Source of the DNA: Sphingomonadaceae bacterium
GTDB taxonomy: Bacteria; Pseudomonadota; Alphaproteobacteria; Sphingomonadales; Sphingomonadaceae
Direction: 5' to 3'
Assembly: GCA_021300355.1 (NCBI GenBank)
Contig: JAJTEF010000006.1
Span: forward strand, 1-64,000
Length of the DNA stretch: 64,000 nucleotides
Shown here: piece after piece, positions 51,764-61,415 of the stretch
How the letters are laid out: each line of letters begins with the position of its first letter
How positions within the stretch are numbered: position 1 is the first letter of the stretch
Position numbers and translations under genes: made by a program
The notes under the pieces: model-generated
What the model was told of the DNA's origin: nothing
The model's database searches: none
The model's input: only the letters and a program-made list of their open reading frames with translations

Positions 51764-52455
51764 ACCGCGTCCTGATCGAGCGAATAGCCTGCCGACCGCA
51801 CCGTCCGGATGATATCGCTGTCAAAGCCCTCATTTAGGGCTTTGCGCAAGCGGCGGATGTGGACGTCAACGGTACGTATTTCGATATCGCTGTCATGGCC
51901 CCAGACACTGTCCAAAAGGCGCTCACGCGAGAATACATGGCCTGGATATTCGAGGAAATGCTTGAGCAACCGGTATTCGGTCGGTCCAAGCGGAACCTGC
52001 TTTCCGCCGCGCTTTACTTTGTGCGCGACCGTATCCATTTCGACGTCACCAAAGCGCAATGCTTCGCCAGCAAGCGCGGGACGGACCCGGCGCAGCACGG
52101 CCTTTGCACGGGCGACCAATTCGCGCGGTGAAAAGGGTTTAGTGACATAATCATCAGCGCCGATTTCAAGTCCGCGAATACGGTCATCTTCTTCGCCGCG
52201 TGCCGTCAGCATGATGATTGGCACATTGGCGGTGTTGTCCGCTTTGCGTAATTGCCGGCACACTTCGATGCCCGACAGATTCTCCAACATCCAATCTAGC
52301 AAAACCAGATCTGGCGTCCGTTCTTTGGCCATCAGCAGCGCTTCTTCACCGTCCCCGGTATGCTGAACGTCGAACTCCTCGCGTTCGAAATGCCAGCGCA
52401 CCAGCTCGGCCAGAGCACTATCGTCTTCAACCAACAGCAATTGCGCCTTGGGCAT
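51760..52455 (-). CDS. phoB: Phosphate-regulon response regulator PhoB
   Basis: A 231-residue OmpR-family regulator. The receiver (residues 5-120) has LVEDD, phosphoacceptor in LVLLDWMLEN and a conserved K in YVTKPFSPRE. The winged-helix domain (about 135-230) has LGPTEYRLLKHFLEYPGHVFSRERLLDSVWG and VDVHIRRLRKAL. The ATG at 52455 (MPKAQLLLVEDD) is preferred to the upstream one. It is the last gene of the minus-strand pho unit, ending tail-to-tail over the porin gene. Confidence 0.95.
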   Translation of the reverse strand: MPKAQLLLVEDDSALAELVRWHFEREEFDVQHTGDGEEALLMAKERTPDLVLLDWMLENLSGIEVCRQLRKADNTANVPIIMLTARGEEDDRIRGLEIGADDYVTKPFSPRELVARAKAVLRRVRPALAGEALRFGDVEMDTVAHKVKRGGKQVPLGPTEYRLLKHFLEYPGHVFSRERLLDSVWGHDSDIEIRTVDVHIRRLRKALNEGFDSDIIRTVRSAGYSLDQDAV

Positions 52456-52468
52456 ATGTCTCTCCGCG

Positions 52469-53140
52469 TTAAGCGTCGGGTAGGTTTTCACCCGTTTCGG
52501 TAAAATAAATCATCTGGGCAACGGTGGTGGTATGGTCCCCAATCCGTTCCAGATTCTTGGCTGTAAAAAGCAGATGGGCGACTTCCGTCGCATTCTGGGG
52601 GTTTTTCGCCACATATGCGACAAAATCGACGAACAGATCTTTGTTCAGCTGATCAACATCGTCGTCACGAATGGTCACTGCACGTGCCAGATCAACGTCC
52701 CGTTTGGCATAAGCATCCATGGCGGTGCGGATCATTTCGACAACGATTTCACCCATGCGGCCCAGCTGTTCTTTTGCGGAGGCGTGGATTTTGCCTTCCA
52801 TCTTCGGAACACGCTTGGCGATGTTTTTCGCGTAATCACCGATGCGTTCAATAACCGCAGACATTTTGAGTGCGGCGATAAGCTCACGCAAATCGTCGGC
52901 CATCGGTGCGCGTAAGGCAATGGTGCGCACAACCAAGCGTTCGACGTCGGTTTCCAGATTGTCGATCACTTTGTCTTCGGCACGAACGGAGGCGGCCAGT
53001 TCGACGTCATGCTCCGATAACGCTTTCATGGCTGCAACGACCGCAGTCTCGGCGCGCGCACCCATCTCGGCGATGAGGCCACGGATTTCGTCCATGTCAT
53101 CGTCAAACGCGCTAATGGTGTGCCTTGTGCCTGTGCTCAT
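52469..53140 (-). CDS. phoU: Phosphate signalling protein PhoU
   Basis: A 223-residue helical protein with two three-helix PhoU repeats, each with the E/D..D metal motif (IGDYAKNIAKRVP; ERIGDHTTTVAQMIY). It links the Pst transporter to PhoR, keeping the kinase inactive when phosphate is plentiful. Between pstB (11-base gap) and phoB (13-base gap). Confidence 0.95.
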   Translation of the reverse strand: MSTGTRHTISAFDDDMDEIRGLIAEMGARAETAVVAAMKALSEHDVELAASVRAEDKVIDNLETDVERLVVRTIALRAPMADDLRELIAALKMSAVIERIGDYAKNIAKRVPKMEGKIHASAKEQLGRMGEIVVEMIRTAMDAYAKRDVDLARAVTIRDDDVDQLNKDLFVDFVAYVAKNPQNATEVAHLLFTAKNLERIGDHTTTVAQMIYFTETGENLPDA

Positions 53141-53151
53141 GCTATTAAATC

Positions 53152-53946
53152 CTAACCGTAGCGGCCTGTAATATAATCCTTGGTCCGGTCTTCAAGCGGA
53201 TTGGTGAATATTTCGGATGTCTCACCAAATTCGATGAGATTGCCCAAATGGAAAAATGCGGTGCGTTGTGACACACGCGCCGCCTGCTGCATATTATGCG
53301 TCACGATGATGATAGCATATTTTCCACGCAAGTCGTGGATTAACTCCTCGATCCGTGCAGTCGCGATCGGATCGAGCGCCGAACAAGGTTCGTCCATCAA
53401 AATGACTTCGGGATCAACGGCGATGGCGCGGGCAATGCACAAACGCTGCTGTTGACCACCGGAGAGCGCAGTGCCGCTTTCGTTCAGCCGATCCTTGACC
53501 TCAGTCCATAAACCGGCCCGGGTAAGCGAACCTTCCACGATTTGGTCCAGTTCTGCCTTGCCGCTCGCCAGTCCGTGGATCCGGGGGCCATAAGCGACAT
53601 TGTCATAAATGGATTTGGGAAACGGATTTGGTTTCTGGAAAACCATACCAACGCGGGCGCGCAATTGTACGACGTCCATCGACGATGCATAGATATCCTG
53701 CCCATCGAGCAAAATCTCGCCTTCGACGCGTGCACCAATCACGGTGTCGTTCATGCGGTTAAGTGACCGCAGGAAGGTCGACTTACCACAGCCCGACGGG
53801 CCAATGAAGGCGGTCACGTTTTCGCGGTCGACGTCAATGGATACGTTGTTTATCGCTTGTTTATCGCCATAAAAAACATTCACATTGCGCGTGGATATTT
53901 TCGGATTTCCGGGGTTTTCGCCCACATTAACGTCCTTTTTGTTCAT
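53152..53946 (-). CDS. pstB: Phosphate ABC transporter ATPase
   Basis: A 264-residue ATPase. Walker A is [11 protein letters not shown], the signature [14 protein letters not shown], Walker [13 protein letters not shown] and the switch histidine ITHNMQQ. It powers phosphate import with PstA and PstC and is needed for signalling through PhoU. It starts 3 bases after pstA. Confidence 0.97.
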   Translation of the reverse strand: MNKKDVNVGENPGNPKISTRNVNVFYGDKQAINNVSIDVDRENVTAFIGPSGCGKSTFLRSLNRMNDTVIGARVEGEILLDGQDIYASSMDVVQLRARVGMVFQKPNPFPKSIYDNVAYGPRIHGLASGKAELDQIVEGSLTRAGLWTEVKDRLNESGTALSGGQQQRLCIARAIAVDPEVILMDEPCSALDPIATARIEELIHDLRGKYAIIIVTHNMQQAARVSQRTAFFHLGNLIEFGETSEIFTNPLEDRTKDYITGRYG

Positions 53947-53949
53947 AAA

Positions 53950-55215
53950 TCACCACCGCGTTTCAAAACGGTTGCGAAGATAAATGGCCAAAGCGTTCAT
54001 TCCCAACAGGAATATCAGCAACACAATGATTGCCGCACTGGTTTTTTCGACAAAGCCCTGATTGACTTCATCCGACCACAGATAAATCTGCACAGGCAAT
54101 GCCGTGGCGGCGTCCGTAAAGCCTTCTGGCGCAGCCGGAATGAAGGCGCGCATGCCGATCATCAGCAGTGGCGCCGTTTCGCCAAGCGCACGTGCCATTC
54201 CGATGATGGTGCCCGTTAGGATACCGGGCAGAGCAAGCGGCAGTACATGGTGGAAAACGACTTGGACAGGTGAAGCGCCTATACCTAACGCCGCTTCGCG
54301 GATCGACGGCGGGACGGATTTGACAGCGTTGCGGCCGGCAATGACAATCACGGGCATTGTCATCAGCGCGAGTGTTAATCCGCCCACCAATGCGGATGAT
54401 CGCGGCAAGCCAAAGATCGTGAGAAACACGGCGAGCCCCAAAAGACCAAAGATGATCGACGGAACAGCGGCGAGGTTGTTGATGGACACTTCTATCATGT
54501 CCGTCAGCCTGTTCTTCGGCGCATATTCCTCAAGATATAACGCCGCGAGGACGCCAACGGGAAAGGCGAGCAACAGGGTAATCGCCATCGTCATCAGCGA
54601 TCCCTTGAACGCAGCCCAAATGCCAACCGCAGATGGGTCTGTCGCATCTGCACCTGTTAGGAACGTCCAGTTAAAGCCAGTGCGCAAAGCATCCTTTTCA
54701 GAAAGCGCAGCAACCGTCTTTTCAGCCGCTGGCTCGCCTTGGCGCTTGAATGCCACGTCCAATCGGGAGTCCGCTGGCAACCAAAGCGTTTGTTTGGATG
54801 TGACAAGTTCCGGATTGTCTATCAACATCTGCCGCACATTTGCTGCCGCGGTGGAGGTCAGTAGGCTGTCGCCCAAGCCAGCATATTGTTGCCCCACAGC
54901 CAATTCGACGAGGCCGGGAATGTCCATCGAATTCAACGCCGCATCGGCATTTGGACCAGTGACAGACGCTGCAGTCGCGCCGGAGGTCAGTGCCGGAAAA
55001 TCAAACTCAACGGCGAGTTCTGTACGCTGGAAGCCACGCAGGCCTTGGCCAAGCATGGTGAACAAAAGAAACGCAAGGAAAAGCGTTGATAGCGCGACCG
55101 CAAAAAAGCCCATCGCTTTAAAGCGTCGCTCAGCCGCATAACGGCTGGCAATGCGCTTTTGCATGATGTGCCCGTTCCAGTCGGTCGGGCTTGGGTCGAT
55201 GACGGCCTTATTCAT
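53950..55215 (-). CDS. pstA: Phosphate ABC transporter permease PstA, long alphaproteobacterial form
   Basis: A 421-residue permease. An N-terminal extension of about 190 residues (DUF3333-like, with a first helix and a periplasmic domain) precedes the standard permease core. The EAA-type loop EAALGIGASPVQVVFHHVLPLALPGILTGTIIGMARALGETAP is intact. The start ATG at 55215 overlaps the pstC stop by 8 bases. This longer PstA is typical of alphaproteobacteria; E. coli PstA has 296 residues. Confidence 0.95.
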   Translation of the reverse strand: MNKAVIDPSPTDWNGHIMQKRIASRYAAERRFKAMGFFAVALSTLFLAFLLFTMLGQGLRGFQRTELAVEFDFPALTSGATAASVTGPNADAALNSMDIPGLVELAVGQQYAGLGDSLLTSTAAANVRQMLIDNPELVTSKQTLWLPADSRLDVAFKRQGEPAAEKTVAALSEKDALRTGFNWTFLTGADATDPSAVGIWAAFKGSLMTMAITLLLAFPVGVLAALYLEEYAPKNRLTDMIEVSINNLAAVPSIIFGLLGLAVFLTIFGLPRSSALVGGLTLALMTMPVIVIAGRNAVKSVPPSIREAALGIGASPVQVVFHHVLPLALPGILTGTIIGMARALGETAPLLMIGMRAFIPAAPEGFTDAATALPVQIYLWSDEVNQGFVEKTSAAIIVLLIFLLGMNALAIYLRNRFETRW

Positions 55216-56596
55216 ATGCTTCTCGATATTTTTTGACGACCCGCAATGCGACATAATTCAGGAAGAACGTCGTGATGAACAACGCCAGTCCAAGCGCGAA
55301 CGCGGCCAGCGTGTGTGGGCTGCCGAAATCCTGATCGCCCGTCAAAAGCGCGACAATCTGGACTGTAATGGTGGTGATCGTGTCGAAAGGATTTGCAGTC
55401 AGGTTCGCGGTGTAGCCTGCGGCCATCACCACGATCATCGTCTCACCAATAGCGCGGCTGACGGCGAGCAATATGCCGCCGACCACGCCCGGAAGTGCAG
55501 CTGGCAAGAGCACCTGTTTAATGGTTTCGCTCTTGGTCGCGCCCATGGCCAAGCTGCCATCGCGCATCGCGTTGGGAACTGCCGCAATGCTGTCATCCGA
55601 CATCGACGATACCAATGGAATAATCATCACGCCCATGACGATACCTGCAGCAAGCGCGTTATCAGATGCTGCGTTGCTGACACCCAGCATGACCGCAAAG
55701 TCGCGTACGGCAGGAGCCACGGTTAAGGCCGCAAAATAGCCATATACCACGGTGGGCACACCGGCGAGAATTTCCAGAATGGGCTTCATCCATTTGCGGA
55801 CAGTGGAGGATGCATATTGCGTCAGGAAGATAGCGCTCATCAGGCCCAACGGAACCGCCACGACCATCGCGATGATCGCGCCAATGAAAATCGTGCCCCA
55901 GAACAATGGTATGGCGCCATAGCCATTGTCCGCGCCCGGCGTGACAACCGATTTGGGGTTCCAGTCGGTTCCAAACAGGAATTCAAATGGCGACACCATT
56001 GAGAAAAAGCGCCAGGATTCAAATATCAACGAGGCGAAGATACCCAGCGTGGTGATGATGGCGATCAAGGATGCCAAAAGCAGCCCGAACATGATGACAC
56101 GTTCGACTTTGCCGCGCGCCCGAAAATCCGGCTTCAGACGGGTGAAGGCAAAAGCGCCGCCGGCAAACAACAGCAACAATGTCGCGGCTACGCCGAGCCA
56201 TTTATAATAAGACAGCGCGCCTTTGTATAAAGGAACAAGTTTGTCGCTCATGTCCTGAAATGCGGTTGCTTGAAAACCCTGCGCTATGGCGCGTGCTTCA
56301 GACAATATGGCTGCGCGGGCAAAGGTGTCTTGTGGCAATTCAGCGGCGATCGGTGCCGACAGCACCATATTGGTGACCAGCGATGGCGAAAGCGACTGCC
56401 AAATAACCATGAACAACAGCGCAGGCGCAACAGAGCAAATCGCAACAAACCAGCCGTGATAATAAGGCAGGCTGTTCACAGTGCCACGTGGGCCACCCTT
56501 TGCCTTGCGGACGAAACCCGACGCGCGGGCACGCCCAAAGATCCAGCCGATCAGGCCTAGACCAAGGACAAGGAAGAGCAATGCCGTTCCGGTCAT
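55208..56596 (-). CDS. pstC: Phosphate ABC transporter permease PstC, long form
   Basis: A 462-residue permease. The N-terminal about 180 residues carry two helices and a periplasmic segment (FRDMSDKLVPLYKGALSYYKW-like) before the core. The EAA loop reads AMGATKSETIKQVLLPAALPGVVGGILLAVSRAIGETM. The ATG at 56596 has GGGGGC about 12 bases before it; the ATG at 56656 adds a stretch that fits less well. It is 127 bases after pstS with a strong hairpin between. Confidence 0.94.
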   Translation of the reverse strand: MTGTALLFLVLGLGLIGWIFGRARASGFVRKAKGGPRGTVNSLPYYHGWFVAICSVAPALLFMVIWQSLSPSLVTNMVLSAPIAAELPQDTFARAAILSEARAIAQGFQATAFQDMSDKLVPLYKGALSYYKWLGVAATLLLLFAGGAFAFTRLKPDFRARGKVERVIMFGLLLASLIAIITTLGIFASLIFESWRFFSMVSPFEFLFGTDWNPKSVVTPGADNGYGAIPLFWGTIFIGAIIAMVVAVPLGLMSAIFLTQYASSTVRKWMKPILEILAGVPTVVYGYFAALTVAPAVRDFAVMLGVSNAASDNALAAGIVMGVMIIPLVSSMSDDSIAAVPNAMRDGSLAMGATKSETIKQVLLPAALPGVVGGILLAVSRAIGETMIVVMAAGYTANLTANPFDTITTITVQIVALLTGDQDFGSPHTLAAFALGLALFITTFFLNYVALRVVKKYREAYE

Positions 56597-56663
56597 AAAC
56601 TTAACATTGCCCCCTTGGACCAAAATTGGCCGAATTCCGCTGAATACCGAACCCAAAATAGCA

Positions 56664-56701
56664 ATGGGCCTGGATCAAACAGAGATTCGATCCAGGCCCA
56701 T
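56664..56701 (-). promoter_or_regulatory. Strong intergenic hairpin between pstS and pstC
   Basis: ATGGGCCTGGATC and GATCCAGGCCCAT form a perfect 13-bp stem with a 12-base loop, 22 bases after the pstS stop. The T-tract is short (TATTTT), so it probably acts as partial terminator or 3' stabiliser that raises PstS over PstCAB. Confidence 0.7.
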
Positions 56702-56723
56702 AGACGCGATGATTGTTGCAGTT

Positions 56724-57776
56724 TTATTTCAAATCTGCGCCCGTCATGGGATTGAGGCTGTTTGCAGCTTCGTTTGCAGCTTTATAGTCTGCTTCAGTGG
56801 ATGCAATCATGCCCAATTTGGTCAGATATCCGCCAACTGCACCACCCTTAAGAAACTCGGCAATAAATTCCTTGATGCCAGGAATTTTGTCGATGTGGGC
56901 TTTCTTGACATAGATGAACATCTTGCGCGCACCGGGGTAGCTACCGTCCGAAATCGTCGCGACTGTCGGGTTGACGCCGTTCATCACGATGCCGTGTACC
57001 TTGGATGCATTTTCTTCCATGTAGCTGTAGCCGAAGATGCCAACCATGTTGGGGTTGGAATCGAGCTTCTGCACGATCAGGTTATCGTTTTCGCCCTGCT
57101 CCTTGAACGCGCCATCGGTGCGAATTTCGGTGCAAATTGCTTTATACTTGTCTTCGTCGGTGTCCTTCAACGCCTTCATTGCAGCGTCGGATTTGCAACC
57201 GGATTCCATGATCAGTTCATGGAATGAATCGCGTGTGCCGGATGTCGATGGCGGGCCATATACCGAGATTGGCAATTTAGGCAGCGAAGGGTTCACGTCC
57301 GACCAAAGCTTTGCAGTCTGTGGCTTACCGAACGGGTTGGCTGCGAGTGCCTTGTAGACGTCAGCGGTCGAAAGCACGAACTTGGTGCCCTTGTTCGATT
57401 GCGCAAGTGCCAGACCGTCAATGCCGACCTGAACTTCAACAATGTCCTTAACGCCGTTCTTCTGGCAATTTTCGAATTCGCTCTTCTTCATACGACGTGA
57501 AGCATTTGCGATGTCTGGCGTCTCTGCGCCTACGCCTTTGCAGAATTGTTCAATGCCGCCGCCGGTTCCGGTCGATTCCAGAACAGGTGATTTGCGTGAA
57601 GGATCCGCTTTGGCGAACGCTTCAGACGCGGCCTTTGCGAATGGAAATACCGTCGATGAACCCACAATGCGGATTTCCTGACGCGAGCCGCCAGCGGCAC
57701 CACCCGTGCTTGCCTGGTCATTACATGCCGCAAGCGCGAGCGCGCTGATGGCAACAAGTGAAATTTTCTTAATCAT
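56724..57776 (-). CDS. pstS: Phosphate-binding periplasmic lipoprotein PstS
   Basis: A 350-residue binding protein. The signal peptide ends LALAAC (lipobox), so it is a lipoprotein. The phosphate-binding loop is GSSTVFPFAKAASEAF and the second part is TGGGIEQFCKG; YGPPSTSGTRDSF is the third. The ATG at 57776 starts a standard signal peptide. A triple Pho-box lies between phoR and this gene. Confidence 0.95.
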   Translation of the reverse strand: MIKKISLVAISALALAACNDQASTGGAAGGSRQEIRIVGSSTVFPFAKAASEAFAKADPSRKSPVLESTGTGGGIEQFCKGVGAETPDIANASRRMKKSEFENCQKNGVKDIVEVQVGIDGLALAQSNKGTKFVLSTADVYKALAANPFGKPQTAKLWSDVNPSLPKLPISVYGPPSTSGTRDSFHELIMESGCKSDAAMKALKDTDEDKYKAICTEIRTDGAFKEQGENDNLIVQKLDSNPNMVGIFGYSYMEENASKVHGIVMNGVNPTVATISDGSYPGARKMFIYVKKAHIDKIPGIKEFIAEFLKGGAVGGYLTKLGMIASTEADYKAANEAANSLNPMTGADLK

Positions 57777-57850
57777 AACTGTTGTCCCCATAGTGGATTC
57801 GGCACAGATCGAACTGCGCTCTGGGGTCCATTAGACGCCGCAGATGGCTG

Positions 57851-57883
57851 ATAAATGACTCTTGTGTTACACTATTGTGACGG
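57851..57883 (-). promoter_or_regulatory. Triple Pho-box upstream of pstS
   Basis: Reading the minus strand, CCGTCAC-AATA-GTGTAAC-ACAA-GAGTCAT shows three 7-base repeats with 4-base spacers, the PhoB arrangement. It lies 75-107 bases before the pstS start, between phoR and pstS. Confidence 0.75.
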
Positions 57884-59125
57884 TCATGCCGGCCAAACGG
57901 GCAGCAGAATCGACACCGTGGTGCCTTTTCCCACCGTGCTGCGGATTTCCAGATGGCCGCGGTGCCGGTCGACAATATGTTTGACCAGGCTAAGCCCCAG
58001 ACCGGTTCCGCCAACCAACCGACTGCGCCCCGAATCGACGCGATAAAAACGCTCGGTCAGCCGCGGCAAATGTTCAGGCGCTATCCCGTCGCCTTCATCC
58101 GCGACAGCGAAGTTCAGCATAGCGCCCGATCGCGACGATACGAGTGAGACCAGAACCGGGGTGCCGTCTTTTCCATATTTCATGGCGTTGTTCAGGATGT
58201 TATTGGCAAGCTGCCGCAATTGGCCGGCATCGCCAATAACTGCAGGTAAATCCGTGGTGATATCGACAGCAATATCTGCGCCGCGGTCCTTTTGGCTGTT
58301 GCGCAGTTGGTCCACCGTTTCCATCACGATTTGGGCAAAATCGACGGGCGTTTGCGGCGGGTCATATTTTTCGGCTTCAATGCGGCTAAGCGACATAAGG
58401 TCGCGCACCAACGCTTGCATGCGATCGGTTTCTGTCGCCATGATGCCTAAGAATCGGCTGCGCGTGGCTGGATCGTCACCAGCAGCGGGGTCATCCAATG
58501 TTTCGATGAACCCTTTAACAGCGGCGAGCGGCGTCAACAGTTCGTGGCTGGCATTGGCAACGAAATCAACGCGCATCTTTTCGGCCGCTTGCGTGCCACT
58601 GCGGTCGGCCAACTGGACAATCTTCTGTCCCGGGCCCATCATCTGGATACGCATTTCCCACAACTGGTTTTGCTGGCCTATGCCTGTCAGTTTTATGGGG
58701 TGGCCGCTGTGCTGGGCATCAGGGTCAGACAATCGTTCGATTGCCCCGGCATGCCGAAATGCCATCCGGACATTCTGGCCAACAATGTTGCTACCTAATA
58801 AGCGCAAAGCAGCCAAATTGGCGGCTGTGACGCGCGCGTTTTCGACCATCAATATTGCATCGGTTGATGCATCGATAAACGCCTGCAACTGGGGGTGTGA
58901 TGTGATTGAGGCAGCATCGATAGCTCGCGGCTCGTCTGGCCGCGGCGTATCGATAACGGCGTCATCATGATCTTGCCCTTCGGCCACGACGAACAAAGCA
59001 ATCAGCATCGATACGAACACAACAAGGATGCGTTCGGCCGCACCAATCATTTGCCCCGCAAAAACGGCGCCGACAAAAGCAAGGCCAAAGGCAAAGATTA
59101 CGCGGGGAGAAAACCAACTGTTCAC
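57884..59125 (-). CDS. phoR: Phosphate-regulon sensor kinase PhoR
   Basis: A 413-residue histidine kinase. Two N-terminal helices (about 8-48) anchor it, a PAS domain spans about 80-180, and the H-box reads NASHELLTPLAAVKGFIETL with the phospho-His. The usual SHELRTPL arginine is leucine here. ATP-binding motifs are NILNNAMKYGK, DEGDGIAPEHLPRLTERFYRVD and GGTGLGLSLVKHIV. No large periplasmic sensor domain exists, as usual for PhoR. GTG start. It precedes pstS by 107 bases with the Pho box between. Confidence 0.93.
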   Translation of the reverse strand: MNSWFSPRVIFAFGLAFVGAVFAGQMIGAAERILVVFVSMLIALFVVAEGQDHDDAVIDTPRPDEPRAIDAASITSHPQLQAFIDASTDAILMVENARVTAANLAALRLLGSNIVGQNVRMAFRHAGAIERLSDPDAQHSGHPIKLTGIGQQNQLWEMRIQMMGPGQKIVQLADRSGTQAAEKMRVDFVANASHELLTPLAAVKGFIETLDDPAAGDDPATRSRFLGIMATETDRMQALVRDLMSLSRIEAEKYDPPQTPVDFAQIVMETVDQLRNSQKDRGADIAVDITTDLPAVIGDAGQLRQLANNILNNAMKYGKDGTPVLVSLVSSRSGAMLNFAVADEGDGIAPEHLPRLTERFYRVDSGRSRLVGGTGLGLSLVKHIVDRHRGHLEIRSTVGKGTTVSILLPVWPA

Positions 59126-59251
59126 TATATCAACCCGTCCATGTCATCCCGATCTGCGGCAATCCCTTGTGGGCTATTACCGGCTACATTGCCCCACATA
59201 TAGACGCAGTTTTTGCGTGCAAGCATCGCCGATGAAATAACGGACATTTGA

Positions 59252-59923
59252 TTATGAGAGGTTTCGCAAAGCCGCGATCAGATCATCAAAATGGTCGATG
59301 ATGGCATCTGCGCCTATATCCTCCACTGGCCCGTGCAGGAAACCAAAGCTAACGGCCACACTCGGCACATCGGCATTTTTCGCGGCCATGATGTCGTAGA
59401 TGGAATCGCCAATATAGGCCGCACGTCCGCCGCCGCATCTTTTGACCATTTCAAAGATGGGCGCGCCGGATGGTTTGGCATTTTCTTTGCCCAACGTGTC
59501 CGCGCCCAAGATGCAGCCCATACGGTGCGCAAGGTTCAGGTCGTTCAGCAACTTGACCGCCAGGCTCTCAAACTTGTTGGTCACTACCGCGTAACGCACA
59601 CCCATCGTATCGAGCGCATCCAGCAACTTGAGTGCACCGTCAAAGGGCCGGCTGTGGACCGACACATTGGCTTCATAATAAGCCAACATCTGGCGGTAGA
59701 GCGGCTTAAAATCGCCATCGGGAATGCCGCCCGTTGCCTCCAGTCCCTGCTGCAACATCAACTTTGCTCCGCCGCCGATATGTTGCTTAACCGTTTCGGC
59801 CGAAAGGGTGGGCCTGCCAACGCTGGTCAGGACATGGTTGACCGCGGCGGTTAGGTCGCCGCTGGTATCCACCAAAGTACCGTCAAGGTCGAAGCCGATG
59901 ATGTCGAAAGGAAATTTTGTCAT
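59252..59923 (-). CDS. gph: HAD-family phosphatase, phosphoglycolate-phosphatase type
   Basis: A 223-residue HAD hydrolase. Motif I is GFDLDGTLVDTSGD (nucleophile and acid Asp), motif II TNKF and motif III KPSGAPIFEM, motif IV YIGDSIYDIMAA. The cap inserts after motif I. It should hydrolyse 2-phosphoglycolate from DNA repair or oxygenation. The ATG at 59923 is chosen because the upstream 77 residues are antisense to glmU's leader region and not HAD-like. Divergent from glmU. Confidence 0.87.
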   Translation of the reverse strand: MTKFPFDIIGFDLDGTLVDTSGDLTAAVNHVLTSVGRPTLSAETVKQHIGGGAKLMLQQGLEATGGIPDGDFKPLYRQMLAYYEANVSVHSRPFDGALKLLDALDTMGVRYAVVTNKFESLAVKLLNDLNLAHRMGCILGADTLGKENAKPSGAPIFEMVKRCGGGRAAYIGDSIYDIMAAKNADVPSVAVSFGFLHGPVEDIGADAIIDHFDDLIAALRNLS

Positions 59924-59984
59924 ATCGCTCCCAAATGGCTGCAAGTTCTGGAAACCGCAACAATTTGCTGGCATGACAATGCAC

Positions 59985-61331
59985 ATGACTGAATTAGCTG
60001 CCATCATCCTTGCCGCGGGCAAGGGCACTCGCATGAAATCCGACTTGCATAAGGTCCTGCATCCCATTGCCAGCCGGCCAATGTTGATGCACCTGATGGC
60101 GTCGGTTGATGCCTTAAGTCCGACCAAAAAGGTTGTGGTTGTTGGCAGTGGCAAGGATCAGCTTGAAGCTGCCTTGGCCGGGTCCGCAGAATTGGCCGTG
60201 CAAGAACCGCAACATGGCACAGGCCATGCCGTGCAGCAGGCACACGACGCGTTGGCTGGCTTTGATGGCGATGTCCTCATTCTTTACGGCGATGTTCCGT
60301 TCGTGCCGACGGCAACCATGCAGGCGATGGTCGAAAGACTAAACGCCGCCGACGCGCCTGCCGTGGTTGTACTGGCGTTCGAGCCCGAGGATGCAACGGG
60401 CTATGGCCGCGTGATTGTCGAAGATGGCCGCATCGTTAAAATGGTCGAACAGAAGGACGCGAGCGAAGCTGAAAAGGCGGTGAAGCTGTCCAATTCCGGC
60501 CTGATGGCGGTCAAGTCACGCGATCTGTTTGGATTGCTCGACCGTGTGACCGACGACAATGCGCAGAAAGAATATTATCTCACAGACATCGTCAACATCG
60601 CGAACGCCGATGGCCGCAATTGTGTTGCAGTCACCACGGATCCCTTTGATGTTGCGGGCATCAACAGCCGCGCACAATTGGCCGAGATGGAGGCCGAATG
60701 GCAAAAGCGCCGCCGCGTGCAGGCGATGGACGATGGCGCAACGCTGATCGCGCCGGAAACCGTCTGGTTCGCATGGGACACGCAAATTGGCCGCGACGTC
60801 CTGATTGAACCCAATGTGTTTTTCGGCCCCGGCGTGCGCATTGCTGATAACGTCAAAATTCGCGCCAACAGCCATATCGAAGGCGCGCAAATCGCCAGCG
60901 GTTGCGAAGTCGGTCCATTTGCGCGGTTGCGCCCCGGAACATTGTTGGAAGAAAAAGCCAAGATCGGCAATTTCGTCGAAACCAAGAAAGCCCATCTGGG
61001 CAAGGGCGCAAAGGCCAACCATCTCACTTATCTTGGCGATGCGACCATCGGTGCAGGCGCAAATATCGGCGCGGGCACGATTACCTGCAATTATGACGGC
61101 TATTTCAAATACCAGACAGTGATTGGCGAAGGTGCGTTCATCGGGTCTAACTCTGCCCTGATTGCGCCGGTCAAAATCGGCCGCGATGCAATTGTCGCCG
61201 CCGGCAGCGCCGTATCACGCGACGTCGCCGACGACGAACTCCGCATGGTCCGCGCCGAACAGCTCGTGAAGCCCGGCTGGGCGGACCGTTTTCACGATGC
61301 GATGCGGAAGAAGAAGGCGGAGAAGAAGTGA
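59985..61331 (+). CDS. glmU: Bifunctional GlmU: glucosamine-1-phosphate acetyltransferase/UDP-GlcNAc pyrophosphorylase
   Basis: A 448-residue protein making UDP-GlcNAc for peptidoglycan and lipid A. The uridyltransferase half begins IILAAGKGTRMKSDLHKVLHPI; EPQHGTGHAVQ and LYGDVPFV follow. The C-terminal left-handed beta-helix (from about 255) contains VGPFARLRPGTLLEEKAKIGNFVETKKAHLGKGAKANHLTYLGDATIGAG and NYDG. Three in-frame ATGs at 59973, 59979 and 59985 leave the start slightly open. Confidence 0.95.
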   Translation: MTELAAIILAAGKGTRMKSDLHKVLHPIASRPMLMHLMASVDALSPTKKVVVVGSGKDQLEAALAGSAELAVQEPQHGTGHAVQQAHDALAGFDGDVLILYGDVPFVPTATMQAMVERLNAADAPAVVVLAFEPEDATGYGRVIVEDGRIVKMVEQKDASEAEKAVKLSNSGLMAVKSRDLFGLLDRVTDDNAQKEYYLTDIVNIANADGRNCVAVTTDPFDVAGINSRAQLAEMEAEWQKRRRVQAMDDGATLIAPETVWFAWDTQIGRDVLIEPNVFFGPGVRIADNVKIRANSHIEGAQIASGCEVGPFARLRPGTLLEEKAKIGNFVETKKAHLGKGAKANHLTYLGDATIGAGANIGAGTITCNYDGYFKYQTVIGEGAFIGSNSALIAPVKIGRDAIVAAGSAVSRDVADDELRMVRAEQLVKPGWADRFHDAMRKKKAEKK

Positions 61332-61384
61332 GCGATGCTTGACGTCAAAGGGCAAGTGCCCAAATTCCTTATGATTGCATTGAC

Positions 61385-61415
61385 ATGATATCATGATATG
61401 ATATCAATATATCAT
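61385..61415. promoter_or_regulatory. Palindromic operator overlapping the antitoxin start
   Basis: A perfect ATGATATCAT dyad at 61385-61394 adjoins ATGATAT (61393-61399) and ATATCAT (61409-61415), the last reaching the ATG at 61414. RHH antitoxins bind such repeats. No Shine-Dalgarno is visible, so the transcript may be near leaderless. Confidence 0.65.
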
